From positions 10,887,953 through 10,951,952 of the forward strand of contig CM064569.1 in NCBI GenBank assembly GCA_032716605.1: DNA of 64,000 nucleotides, read 5' to 3'. The notes beneath the pieces are model-generated. The model was not told where the DNA came from. It did not search any database and saw only the letters and a program-made list of their open reading frames with translations. Positions 1-10,570 of the stretch are shown here, piece after piece. Numbering within the stretch: the first letter of the stretch is position 1; every line of letters starts with the position of its first letter. The DNA comes from Paralithodes platypus (lineage: Eukaryota; Arthropoda; Malacostraca; Decapoda; Lithodidae). The position numbers and the translations under genes are program-made.

Positions 1-549
1 TTGTGCTCTTGGGTTGAAGATTCTGATGTCGAAAAAAGCCCTTTGTCCCCTCGTCCAAAAACCTCGAGCACTTACGTCCACTCTTGCTTCATTTGAAGTA
101 TTTGCAGTATTGTGGGCCAAGCGCTGTCCGTCCATAGGCAGAAGTTCCGGTTAGATTCTGACATCATGGCACACCTCGTCCAGCATTTGTGCAGTGATGT
201 CTTGTACTTCATCATGCCGGATACAGATGAATCCTCCTTTCTTACAGGTCATACAGTGGTCTGGGTTGTTTATTTCACCGCATGCACATTTCAGCAGCAG
301 GTTCGAAACTGGCCACCCATACCTCAAGGCTACGGCATCATTGAATTCTTGTTTATTTAAGCTGAAGCCTTTTTCCTTTATTGGTAATGATGTGAGCCAA
401 TTTGAAGACCCCGTGTCTTGTGCCATCTCAACTCTCATTTTCAGTTCTTCCCTACATCTGGTCTTAATTTGTTCTAGGCTATGTTTCTGTCTCTCTTCTC
501 TGCTCTTTGTAATTTCCTGTCTTGCATTTCGTTGTTCCTCTTCGTCCAC
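1..549 (-). pseudogene. C-terminal fragment of a reverse-transcriptase-type mobile element ORF, with nonsense codon
   Basis: Reading the minus strand from about 570 down to 1 gives a continuous protein-like frame. A charged Glu/Gln/Arg helix is followed by an LTSLPIKEKGF segment, a YGWP segment and a Cys/His cluster (CACGE...HCMTCKKGGF...RHDE). After a TAA at about 151-153 the same frame continues to the window edge with ARGFW and FFDIRIFNP. I recognise this block as a C-terminal region that recurs in retroelement-like ORFs of cnidarian and crustacean genomes, but I cannot name the clade with certainty. The stop sits where a Glu codon would be expected (GAA to TAA), so one substitution explains the break. 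The upstream end has an in-frame stop near 591 and then an AT tract, so the copy is also truncated 5'. Its real length and catalytic domains are outside the window or lost. Confidence 0.5.
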
Positions 550-615
550 CTCATCATTTTCATTTTGCTCCCGTAAGGCTAATATTCACGCTTATGGTAC
601 TTAACATATTTACGT

Positions 616-618
<3 letters not shown>

Positions 619-650
<32 letters not shown>

Positions 651-662
651 TATATATATATG
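619..662. repeat. (TA)n microsatellite
   Basis: Alternating AT run with one CAG interruption, directly 5' of the truncated mobile-element fragment. Confidence 0.9.
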
Positions 663-2822
663 TTGTGCCGAGATATAATATTTATATCTCGTTGTCAAGT
701 CTGCACTAAAATCCAGATATGGACTTATAGACTATAAATTTCCTCAACAGGAACACATTTAACACGTTCTTAATCACAGAAATAGGTATTCAAGTAGGTG
801 CTACGAAACTCAATGAACACACGCATGTAATTTATACACATGTAATTTATTTAAGGCAGAAGGGTTGATATATTATTTCTTCTTGTCATAGGCTTCTGAT
901 CTCTCAATACGTTGCATAATTATTTCCCTATGGAGATCACGTATATATTGAGCCAAATAAGGACTGAGAGTTAGCTTAACTGTTAGCTTAACTATTATAA
1001 GGAACAGTAAGCAACACAGGGAATGCATAAATATTCAGTCTCGAAACAAGAACACAAATTAAAACCTATTGTGGTAATATGTTAATAGGACATATACAAT
1101 TAATTTATAAAGAATCACGTAACATATAGAATCAACCCTTGACAATAATAAATATGGGAGTCGAGTGTCTAACGTATTCTTATTCTTTAGAACACGAGTT
1201 TCCCCAGGTAAGAGGAAATTAGGTGAGTTGAGATGGCAAACAAGTACAGGCACGGTTGGTTCGAGTAACGCTCACAGGGGGTGAGGGGCGCTCGTGGGCA
1301 GGTAAATCAACCTGGTAGGGGTGGCTAATGACCAGGTAAATAGCTCAGGTCATTCACGGTACTGCGGTCTTGGGAATTTTATTTACTATTAGTGCGACTA
1401 TGAACTTAATGTTCAGAATAAGAAGCTGAAATTACAGGGAATGATATGCGTAATTAATTTTACAATTCAACTTGTTATTAACTTATTTTGGAAGAAAATA
1501 TCTGAACGTATGTCTCTTCAATCAATATATGTAATAATATTAAATCGGATCGAGGAATTCAGATGTAATATTTACTCTATGATTATGAATAAATCAAGGA
1601 TCAATATCTCTTAAGCGAAAATGGACAAACAGTACAGTTAACAGAACTAGAGTAGTTAAACAACACTGGAGAACGCTTTATATGAAATCAGCGCATACGA
1701 ATAATTAAGTACAATATTAATTTTCAGTAAAATGGCGTACACGACAAAGTTGTACTAAATGAAATACCCGAAAAGGTATAATAAGATATCTGAACGAGTT
1801 AACAGAATCTTGTAAGAATTCACACAAATAAGCGGTGTATTCGGATTGATGAATAATTAGATAATCGATCTAATGCAAGACTAGAATTCCTAGACGATAA
1901 GAATCAAAATTATCTACATCAATAATCAAATGAACATAAATACGGTTCATATAATAATGGAAATCACGCTTAAACAAACGAGCGTAGATTTAGGAGCTCA
2001 GGCAGAAGGTATATATAATAATCAAATACAATTCTTCACAATGAGGGGGGACTGAGATAAACAAAATATGTAATTGAGCGTAGGTTCTAGGTAGCAGGTT
2101 ATTATTTAGAGAAGGGAATAATTACACGTTATACACTCCGACTTCAACTTGTAACATACATAATAGAATTGGACATATACAAGGAAAATCTGTGAGTATT
2201 GGGCTACGTGCTTTTAGTGAACACAAGTATGTAACGTATGCTTGGTACGTTCTAGGAAATAAATATCAAAGTTGAACACTTAGATCTTAGGCACAGATCT
2301 AGATAACAGTTACTACAAACTCTGAGAGTTTAACACATACGCAATGGACAAGGATCTTGGACACAGATCTCTAGATAATTAAGCACTGCAATATTCACAT
2401 ATTTTAACCGTACCTTCACATCAATAATCTCAACGTAAGATACTCAGAAACACTTAAGGTAATGGAGGAGGGTAGAGACTGAGAGAAAGTCTGGCCGACG
2501 TTGAACGTAGGTCCACAGGACAGCACTTCAGGTAGAACGTAGGTCCACAGGGCAGCACTTCAGGAAGAACTGCTTCTCACAATCAGGACTTCAGGATCCG
2601 GACTTCAGAAGGCACACAGCAGGTTCGGCGAGCTCTCAGGGCAGGGGGGATGGCAAGACAATTGTTCCACTGCTGTTATATGTCCCGTTCTTATTCAGAG
2701 TTAAGGACATTACCCCAGTGGTTGTTTGCTTACTTTTCCTATATTTCGTTGAGGCTATGTTCGACTTAATTCTTGCCTCTTACTTATAGGAATTCAAGGC
2801 AAAAGGGATATTGTAATACGTT
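663..2822. other. AT-rich stretch without a recognisable gene
   Basis: No ORF of convincing composition on either strand. Two small structures are visible: a perfect inverted repeat at 669-691 (10 bp arms CGAGATATAA around a 3 nt centre), and a 32 bp direct duplication at 2503-2534/2535-2566 containing GTAGGTCCACAGG. The stretch begins TGTTGTG, so an LTR fragment is possible, but no matching end was found. Confidence 0.5.
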
Positions 2823-2955
2823 GTGATCATAGAGTCTGGGAAGTTCCTGAGGTCATGGGATGCTCGGGTAAACTGGCCCTTCTTCGCTCCCTCCTTACTT
2901 TTATGTTTGCAATCTTACATGCACTGGAGCCCGTTCTTGCCAACCCCCGTCACTT

Positions 2956-2956
<1 letters not shown>

Positions 2957-2993
<37 letters not shown>

Positions 2994-3017
2994 TATATAT
3001 ATATACAGTATATATAC

Positions 3018-3109
<92 letters not shown>
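2957..3109. repeat. (TA)n microsatellite, ~150 bp
   Basis: Long alternating TA tract with a few ACAG and TACATATA interruptions. Open frames across it are Tyr/Ile artefacts. Confidence 0.95.
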
Positions 3110-3112
<3 letters not shown>

Positions 3113-3188
3113 TTTAGAAGTTAGCTGATTTTTAAGTATGTACAGTACAAACACAGTTTTATGGAAAGGAAACAAAAACTTGCACTGT

Positions 3189-4998
3189 GTACAAAGGAGT
3201 ACAAAGGATATCAAGCAACAATAGATCCAGCGACCCCTCCAGGCTGCTTGCCCTCCAAAAAACTGATGGTCAAGTGTCCAAACAGTGGTTTAGAGTGGAT
3301 AAGGTATAAATGGAAAGGAAAGACTGCCCTGGGACAACTGTCCGTGGTAGGATTAGGAGATGTTAGTAGGGGACAGTTGGTAAAAAAAAAAAAAAAATAA
3401 CAAAATAAATATCAAAACACTTTATTCATTTACAAATGCAGTCAGTCGTGAATTTAAGGCAAGGTGTTTGTCTAGGCGAAGTTTAAAAGAATCAACGGTG
3501 CTGCAGTTTATGACATCTCGGGAAAGCCCATTCCACAAGTTGACAACTCGATTGAAAAAGACATTCTTAGACTCGTGGGAGTTCAAAGATTTACTAATTA
3601 TTTTTCAACCGTTCCCCCTTGTGTAATTTGACTGGTCGATAGCGAAATATGTATTACAGTTCATATTGTTGATGACTTTGATGATTTAGAACACTTGAAT
3701 TAAGTCATCTCATAATCTGCGCTTGGTTAAAGAAAATACATTTAATTCTCTAAGACGCTCCTCGTATGGTTTGTTCTTTAGGCAAGGTATCATTTTGGTT
3801 ATTCTACGTTGAACTCGTTCTAGCTTGTCTATATCTGGCTGGTAGTAAGGGCACCAGGATTGAACACAATATTCCAGGAGAGGGCGGGCTAAGGAATAGA
3901 AAAATGTTAGGATTACATCTTTGGATTTATGCCCAAATGACCTGCCTATGAAGCCAATTATTCTGTTTGCTTTCTTAACAACTTCTAAACATTGTTGACT
4001 AGGTTTTAGGTTACTCAATATTGTTACTCCCAAATCAGTTTCTCTGTCTACACTCCTAAGCTGGGTGCCATTCATTGAATAGTTTGCTTTCTCATTTCGG
4101 TTTCCTATTTGGAGTACTTTACATTTATCCGCATTGAAATATATTTGCCAAATTTGAGTCCAATGTGACAACTAATCTAGATTATGTTGCATATCTTCAA
4201 CATGTTCATCTGAGACAATGTTATTTTCAATTTTTGCATCGTCAGCAAACTTTGAGATTGTACAGGTGAGACCCTAATATACAGTATGTCGTTAATGTAA
4301 ACTAGGAAGAAAATTGGCCCCAGTACCGACCCCTGGGGTACCCCGCTACTTATATTGATCCATTTTGATGCTTTACCGTTTATGACTACTCATTGCATTC
4401 TGTCACTGAGCCAAGTTTCTATCCATTTCAACACACTGTCTTGTATTCCATGCACTTTTAGTTTTATCAATAAACGTTTGTGGGGAACTTTGTCAAAGGC
4501 CTTTTGAAAATTAAGGTATAAAACATCTACAGCTTTACTTTCATCATATAAGTTGAGGATTTCGTGGAAGAAGTCTGAGACGTTTATTACGAAAACCGTG
4601 TTGAGTATCTTTAGGTAAGTTGTTTTCCTCCAAGTGAGTTACGAGTTTGTCTCTTATGAGTGTTTCTTGCATTGTACATACAACTGAGGTTAAGCTAATT
4701 GACCACTTGCAAGTTTCAAGCTATAAGGAAATGGGAGTCATAAACATTGATATAAAATAGAAATACTATACTAATGGACGTTTTTGATAGATAAAAGGGG
4801 TATTGAATTTGGTTGTGTATTCATGATTGTACCAAGACCATATTTTAGCTGGTAATTCTGTTAAATATCGATGTCTACAGCTCAAACCTCCTTATAGAAC
4901 GAAACTCGCAAGTGGTCAATTGGACGATAGTTACTAGGTAAGGATTTGCTGCCTTTTTTTATTATCGGTGTTACGTTGGCGATGATGTCATTTTGATC
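3189..4998 (-). pseudogene. CR1/L2-like non-LTR retrotransposon, RT and C-terminal part, degraded
   Basis: This is a minus-strand copy of the same LINE as 19318-20755. From right to left the frames show KKGSKSLPSNYRPI, then (after a MITE) [14 protein letters not shown], a GVPQGS-type region and the FADD region. The longest surviving frame (3710-4171) encodes the C-terminal part with [27 protein letters not shown] and RVQRRITKMIP. These are standard motifs of APE-type LINE reverse transcriptases, and the RVQRR...TKMIP and late TRGNG type ending favour the CR1/L2 group. Several frameshifts and stops make it non-coding. The 3' end carries the same TTTGTACTCCTTTGT-type tail as the other copy, and the 5' end stops at a CT microsatellite at 4999, so it is 5'-truncated. 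Confidence 0.8.
4701..4917. mobile_element. 217 bp MITE with ~32 bp TIRs and AATT target duplication
   Basis: Ends are GACCACTTGCAAGTTTC and the inverse of GACCACTTGCGAGTTTC, with TATAAGGA shared further in. AATT lies on both sides (4697-4700 and 4918-4921). Deleting the insert plus one AATT rejoins the flanking LINE frame as NYRPI-SLTSV, a conserved RT motif, which confirms the borders. There is no coding capacity. The superfamily is not assigned. Confidence 0.85.
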
Positions 4999-4999
4999 G

Positions 5000-5034
<35 letters not shown>

Positions 5035-5109
5035 TCATTCTAACTATCATAAACACACACACACACACACACTCTCTCTATATATCTCGCTCACACACAC
5101 ATACACGCA

Positions 5110-5142
<33 letters not shown>

Positions 5143-5190
5143 TCACTCATACAAACACACACTCACTCTCATTCTCTCTCTCAACAAACT
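4999..5190. repeat. (CT)n/(CA)n compound microsatellite
   Basis: Alternating CT and CA blocks, including short TATATCTCGCTCA interruptions. It marks the 5' limit of the degraded CR1-like copy. Confidence 0.9.
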
Positions 5191-5375
5191 TCCCCTTCAA
5201 ACTGTAAATATATCTTCGGTATATCAAATACTAATGTAGATAGGTTACTGCACACTTTGTAACGACTGTACAGCACTGGATAATCTATTCTTGGTGACTC
5301 ATTTGAATGGATCGCAAGGTTTGTGATGTACCTTACTAACTTATTTTTTAATATTCTTTGTATCTCTCTTTTTTC

Positions 5376-6076
5376 ACTTTTACTGTATTCTAGCTACATG
5401 TAGACGATTTACTATATTCTAGCTACATGTAGACGATTTAGTATATTCTAGCTACATGTAGACGATTTACTACATTCTAGCTACATGTAGACGATTTACT
5501 ATATTCTAGCTACATGTAGACGATTTACTATATTCTAGCTACATGTAGACGATTTACTATATTCTAGCTACATGTAGACGATTTACTATATTCTAGCTAC
5601 ATGTAGACGATTTACTATATTCTAGCTACATGTAGACGATTTACTATATTCTAGCTACATGTAGACGATTTACTATCTTCTAGCTACATGTAGACGATTT
5701 ACTATATTCTAGCTACATGTAGACGATTTACTATATTCTAGCTACATGTAGACAATTTACTATATTCTAGCTACATGTAGACGATTTACTATATTCTAGC
5801 TACATGTAGACGATTTACTATCTTCTAGCTACATGTAGACGATTTACTATATTCTAGCTACATGTAGACGATTTACTATATTCTAGCTACATGTAGACGA
5901 TTTACTATATTCTAGCTACATGTAGACGATTTACTATCTTCTAGCTACATGTAGACGATTTACTATCTTCTAGCTACATGTAGACGATTTACTATATTCT
6001 AGCTACATGTAGACGATTTACTATATTCTAGCTACATGTAGACGATTTACTATATTCTAGCTACATGTAGACGATT
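5376..6076. repeat. Minisatellite, 24 units of 29 bp
   Basis: The CTAG of the repeat starts at 5390 and recurs every 29 bp to 6057 (667/29 = 23 steps, so 24 units). Units differ by single substitutions only (ATATT/ATCTT/ACATT, GACGA/GACAA). Each unit holds the perfect palindrome CTACATGTAG followed by ACGATTTAC. There are no unique spacers, so this is not a CRISPR array. The unit resembles a stretch inside the neighbouring TTAA MITE copies (GAGCTATATTTAGACGATTTT at 6268-6288), which suggests local expansion of MITE interior sequence. Confidence 0.95.
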
Positions 6077-6212
6077 TTGTAAATTTTAAGAAAGGTCTGT
6101 GGTAGTGAACAAGTGAAAACTTGTTAATGGCTGGAGGCCTTTTTAAAGCTTATTATAATCGTCTAATGGTAGCCAGAATAAGGTTAAAAGGACGACACCG
6201 GTACTGAACTGG
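6077..6212. mobile_element. Right part of a TTAA-type MITE (family D copy 1)
   Basis: Follows the minisatellite without a break and ends ACACCGGTACTGAACTGGTTAA, the inverse of the left TIR of copy 2 (AACCCTTTCAGTACCGGTG). Interior AAGAAAGGTCTGTGGTAG matches the family. The left TIR is not found before the minisatellite. Confidence 0.6.
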
Positions 6213-6228
6213 TTAATGGTCACCTATT

Positions 6229-6439
6229 AACCCTTTCAGTACCGGTGATGTATTTTGTATTTTATTTGAGCTATATTTAGACGATTTTAGGAAGCTTAGG
6301 AAGAATATATGGTAGCTTAAGCGATTAATTGAGATAATCTGTATCCTTTTAATAGGTAAAAGTCCTTCCTAAGCTGAATACAATTGCTGAATATTTGCCA
6401 GAATATAATGAAAAGGATGTCACCGGTAATGCAGGGGTT
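6229..6439. mobile_element. ~210 bp TTAA-type MITE (family D copy 2)
   Basis: Left end (TT)AACCCTTTCAGTACCGGTGA and right end TCACCGGTAATGCAGGGGTT are near-perfect inverted repeats. The left flank gives TTAA; the right is TTGA. CCC...GGG ends next to TTAA are the pattern of piggyBac-derived MITEs. No coding capacity. Confidence 0.7.
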
Positions 6440-6546
6440 GATTATTTACTCGTTAATCAGGTCATATATTTGATAGTATTATAAAGTAAAAGAGCTACTA
6501 AGATTATACATAACTCTTTATCTTAAACTAAAACATATTGCTAAGT

Positions 6547-6757
6547 AACTCATTCAGTACCGTTGACCACCTGTCCATTATATTCTGTCAACTATTAGAC
6601 GATTATATTCAACTTAAGAAGGACGTCAATTAATTTAAAGGCTACAGACTATCTCAATTAGTTCTTTTTATCTACCACAAATCCTTGCTAAGCTACATAA
6701 ATCATCTAAATGCAGCTGAAATAAAGACAAACAAACGTCGCTGGTACATAAAGATTT
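6547..6757. mobile_element. ~210 bp TTAA-type MITE (family D copy 3)
   Basis: Same interior as copies 2 and 4 (AGACGATTATATTCA, AAGGCTACAGACTATCTCAA, CTAAGCTACATAAATCATC), with decayed ends AACTCATTCAGTACCGTTGA and TCGCTGGTACATAAAGATTT followed by TTAA completion. It lies 80 bp upstream of host exon 1. Confidence 0.65.
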
Positions 6758-6834
6758 AACAATGGCGTGAACAAATATATTCCGTATATGATATATATAA
6801 TTATCCTAACCTTCTCCCTACCCTGCTACTACAG

Positions 6835-6889
6835 GACAACGGTTGTATGGCGACCCAATGGAGTATGTATGACGAATACCACACACCAG
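6835..6889 (+). CDS. Exon of dynein intermediate chain-like gene (first visible exon, 55 nt)
   Basis: A pyrimidine-rich tract ending CTACTACAG precedes the exon, and CACCAG|GTAAGA follows it, both good spliceosomal borders. Read in phase 0 it gives 18 codons (starting DNGCMATQWSMYDEY) plus one extra base. The next exon at 16214 begins with two bases that complete the codon, so the phases agree. The segment belongs to the N-terminal linker of the protein and has no domain I can name. It is the least secure of the five exons because it is short, and its membership rests on splice sites and phase. Earlier exons must exist upstream but were not recognised. Confidence 0.5.
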
Positions 6890-9274
6890 GTAAGACACAC
6901 ACACAGCACACCACTCACACCTGTACAAAAGAATGTCCTACAGTACTGTATATACTCTAATTCTCCCAAGCTGTCTCCAATGGGGGACAATAACAATTTC
7001 GTCTGCTATTTTTCCCGCCTTTGGTTCGCACCAACCTAAATTTGTTGCCATCGAGTGAATTGAATTTTTTAAATCGCAGTCATCAAAATATCACTGGATT
7101 TCTACAGTCATGAATGTTACAGACATATTACTCTAACATTCTATTCAGTACATTGTCCAATATACAAAGTATTTATGATTAATAAAACATATTTGATTAG
7201 GCCCACAAAAACACATGGCAGTCATTCGAAAAATAGTCCTGTTAATATTTTAATAGATAGGTATCCATGTCCTAAAATTAAAATGATATGTATAAAAACT
7301 CGAGATGAACTTATAAAATAATCGTCATTAGCCAAAGTCACTGGATATTAGATTATACAATTATAAACTAGTTTCAGATCTGGCAAGTGCATAATAAATT
7401 GATGCCAATGTTCGCTACCCATAATAGTCATTATACGAAACTTCTCGGACAGTAAACATCTCTTCCCCACTTAACTTATTTTGTTAAATTTGACATTAGT
7501 TGTGCATCTATGTGCACATTAGCAGTAATGGTGGTAGATATTTGTTTCTCACAGACGGAAATCTTAATATAATGTGGATTATAGTCTTAATAAAGGTAAA
7601 ATGTTCAGTTATAGATTGTGTCGTGCGTGCGTGTGTGTGCGTGTGTATTCCAAGGTTGCCAGCGCACATCACATCTCCAAACTCGCCCAAAAGTAGCCCA
7701 ATCACTTAATACCGCACAACAGACAATTTCAGCTATTTTAATCCTATCACACACATTTTCTGATATGTTTATCTTTAACAGCCATGCATGCATGATACTA
7801 TGAGTTCCCCAAATATAACTAGGCCTAGTCCCATATAGCCTACTGTATGAGTAGTGGCCTACGTGTCACATCATTTAAATATTAATGAAATACCACATAC
7901 ATTATTATCACAATCATGCACTCATCAAATCTGCATCAATGTCCCAATCCCCCCTCACAAACAATCACTTAATTAGGCTATTCAGTCACCACCACATAGG
8001 CTACCATACATGTAGACTATAGTACAACCAACAGAAAGCCATGATGAACGTTTGTATGAAATGTAGCCTAGCTATAGGCTACTCAACACTCGACACCTCT
8101 ACAACTTTAATAGTATATAGAACCAGCACAATTCCGCTTTCCTCAATGTTAGCTAGTTAGGATAATACTTCAGAGGCTATCCACCCCATCACACTGTAAA
8201 TCAAGAATATAATATCGTTTGAAATGGAAACTCGCAAATCTACGCTTCTGAACGAATCCTAACTAGCCCAATGGTGCGAACAAAAGAAGGCCTTGGCAAC
8301 ACTGTGTACGTATATCCCGCCGCGGTCAGCTGACGACCTAAACAGTCGCCCGTGGAAAAGGCAGTGTTGTAAATGTTTTTGTCATCATCTTTTTCGAATT
8401 TCCTGCATCTCCACGTATGTAATTTGCTGCCTCTGTGTTCTATGACATTCTGATTCACATTGATTGATTTCCTGTCACTGGTCTAATAAGAAATATAGCC
8501 GGTAACATATTTAGCTGCCCGATTTGATAGTGGATTATAAATTGGTAACTTAAAAGCGCACGATAGCTTGTTTTGTAGGAAAGAGACATTCAACCTGCCA
8601 AATTCTACAGCTACAGAATATAATACCGTATGTTCAGCCAATTTCTACTGAAACACGTATGTGTTAGTAACTAAAAAGGAAGTAAATACAATACTTCAAT
8701 GAGTATTAAAATTTCGCCCAGCCTATCACACCACATTAGATGAAACTAAATTTCTTGTTCAATAAGCTGATATTTATGTATCAAATTATGTTAATTATTA
8801 TATATTCACTGCATTAACGAGTATATAACCATCATATTATGAATCTAGTAAAAATATACTACACAACTATGTGTCATAGATAAGTGTGCAAACTGTATTA
8901 AACCTCTTAAATCACGAAAGCCCTCAAACACCTCAATGGTGCATCACACACGATAGTCATTTGAATAAGACCCCCAGCGCCATCTGGATTTTTAGTACAG
9001 TTTTCCCTCATTAGTCTCTAGCCCTCTTTGATCTCTAGAGGATCCCATTCTAATAGGCTATACCTGACCCCACCTGTACCGAGGCCACCGAGAGTACCAG
9101 GCCGCATGGATAGGACCTTTAAATTCTGTGACATAGGCAAAGGTAGGGTTCATTTTCGCACTACCCTCACAGGTCAGTATACATTTGAGTGAGATATGGG
9201 GAAGATCACGCTGTTTCCAAATTATTTCCCCATTCTAAATACTTTATAAGTAGCCTATATTAAAACTATGTTTA
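6890..9274. other. Intron sequence of the host gene, no feature recognised
   Basis: AT-rich, with short GT/CA runs near 6895 and 7620. A locally CpG-richer stretch at 8240-8460 contains GTATATCCCGCCGCGG. I saw no convincing ORF. A block at 9010-9090 (CCCATTCTAATAGGCTATACCT) resembles 11238-11275 and 11325-11365, so it is probably an old dispersed repeat. Confidence 0.5.
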
Positions 9275-9411
9275 CCCATACTCGACAAGAAGGTAATTTT
9301 AAGGAATTTTGAAGAAATTAACTATGAAGAAGTAAAAATAGATGAGGAAATTAATTTTGGTTTAGGCCTATGTCATACGAATGTTGAAGTTTGTAAGGAG
9401 GATATATAGAT
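9275..9411 (+). repeat. Partial upstream duplicate of the P-like ORF start
   Basis: About 135 bp match 9805-9942 (CATACTCGACAAGAAGG...AAGGAATTTTGAAG...GTTTGTAAGGAGGATAT) with scattered substitutions. It breaks off into a TAGATAGAT/TAGTTAAATATATAGATAC tandem region (9411-9510) and a GT microsatellite. It holds no complete gene. Confidence 0.8.
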
Positions 9412-9513
9412 AGATTTAGTTAAATATATAGATACTATAGATAGTTAAAAAGATAGATTGATAGATAGATATAGTTAAATATATAGATACTATAGATAGT
9501 TAAAAACAGAGTG

Positions 9514-9615
9514 AGAGTGAGTGCGTGTGTGTGTGTGTGTACTGTATGTGTGTGAGTAGTGCATGTGTGTGGTGAGGAGTGCGTGTGTCCTTGTGTGTGC
9601 GTGTGTGTGTGTCTG
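9514..9615. repeat. (GT)n-rich microsatellite
   Basis: Runs of GTGTGT interrupted by GAGTGC and TACTGTATG, between the two copies of the duplicated segment. Confidence 0.85.
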
Positions 9616-9836
9616 TTAGAGAAATTACAAATTATTGCATAACAGAACTGAAGATGGATTACATACTAACAGGAACATTTAAAACAGACCATTTGGAAGC
9701 AAGATTTGGTCACTATCGGCAGTTAGCAGGAGGAAATTACAATATATATTTCTGTATGCCAAATATATGAGTGTGAAAAGAAGATTCGGATGATGTCAGT
9801 GTTAAAACTAAGTTAACCATACTCGACAAGAAGGCC

Positions 9837-10448
9837 ATGTTAAGGAATTTTGAAGACATTAATTATGAAGAAGTAAAAACAGATGACGAAATTGATTTTG
9901 GTTTATGTCATACGAATGTTGAAGTTTGTAAGGAGGATATTAATAGGTGTAAAGCCATCATCCCAGTGATAGTTTATTTAGCCGGCTATTGCTGTTACTC
10001 TGTGATAAAGACAATTAAATGTAATGCATATAAAGCAATTATTACGTGTTCAGATAGTGGTGAAGACATCCCTGAAAATCTAAGTTTCATTGCTGGAATT
10101 TACAGAGGTTCTCTTATTTACCCAGATAGTGTGACAACCAACATGGTCATGTATAACTATATTGTTATTAACAAACTTGTTCAACTTCCTGCCTTTCGAA
10201 ATGCTACTAGCCAAAGAAATATAGCAACACAGCTCACAGTTACGGCTTTAGCAGATGACGATCTCCTGTTTCCTAATGATATGTGTGAAAATGGTCATAA
10301 CACCGACAAAATAGAAAGTAAGGTGGTATATGCTTCTACAAATGCAATATTAAATAATTACTGTGCTAAAGAATATAACATCCCAGCAGCTACCAGAGCT
10401 AATAAGAATGTAGGCATGAAGAGAAAGCTTCAAACCCTAGACAAATAG
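9837..10448 (+). CDS. C-terminal fragment of a P-element/THAP9-like transposase, 203 aa
   Basis: Open frame from ATG 9837 to TAG 10448. Residues ~40-60 read IPVIVYLAGYCCYSVIK, followed by a C..A......C pair, and then SLIYPDSVTT near residue 95. This order (YxAGYxxxxxx, Cys pair, GxLxxPS) is what I know from the C-terminal region of P-element/THAP9-type transposases and their domesticated relatives. The THAP domain and catalytic core are absent, so the piece is too short for a working enzyme. The reading frame is nevertheless clean over 200 codons, which is unusual here. The start may be artificial, because the same frame is duplicated 500 bp upstream. An alternative is an exon of a domesticated gene, but no splice borders were identified. 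Confidence 0.4.
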   Translation: MLRNFEDINYEEVKTDDEIDFGLCHTNVEVCKEDINRCKAIIPVIVYLAGYCCYSVIKTIKCNAYKAIITCSDSGEDIPENLSFIAGIYRGSLIYPDSVTTNMVMYNYIVINKLVQLPAFRNATSQRNIATQLTVTALADDDLLFPNDMCENGHNTDKIESKVVYASTNAILNNYCAKEYNIPAATRANKNVGMKRKLQTLDK

Positions 10449-10480
10449 ACTATGTGTACTATATTGTATAATTATTGTAT

Positions 10481-10570
10481 TGTGTGTGTGTGTTTGTGAG
10501 TGTGTGTGTGTGTGTGTGACTGTAGGTGTGTGTGTGATTGTGATTGTGAAGGTGAGTGTGTCTGCAGGTG
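10481..10570. repeat. (GT)n microsatellite with GTGA/GTAG variants
   Basis: Directly downstream of the P-like ORF; mirrors the GT tract upstream of it. Confidence 0.85.

Noticed and set aside
2823..3128. Open frames rich in Tyr/Ile over TA tracts (also 11583-12008, 14795-15165, 20731-21338)
   Set aside because: Direct translation of (TA)n; no biological protein.
5376..6076. Regular 29 bp repeats resembling a CRISPR array
   Set aside because: Units are contiguous with no unique spacers, the genome is eukaryotic and no cas genes exist; it is a minisatellite.
8240..8458. 72-codon minus frame in a CpG-richer patch, possibly a first exon and promoter
   Set aside because: No splice donor, core promoter or downstream exon could be tied to it.
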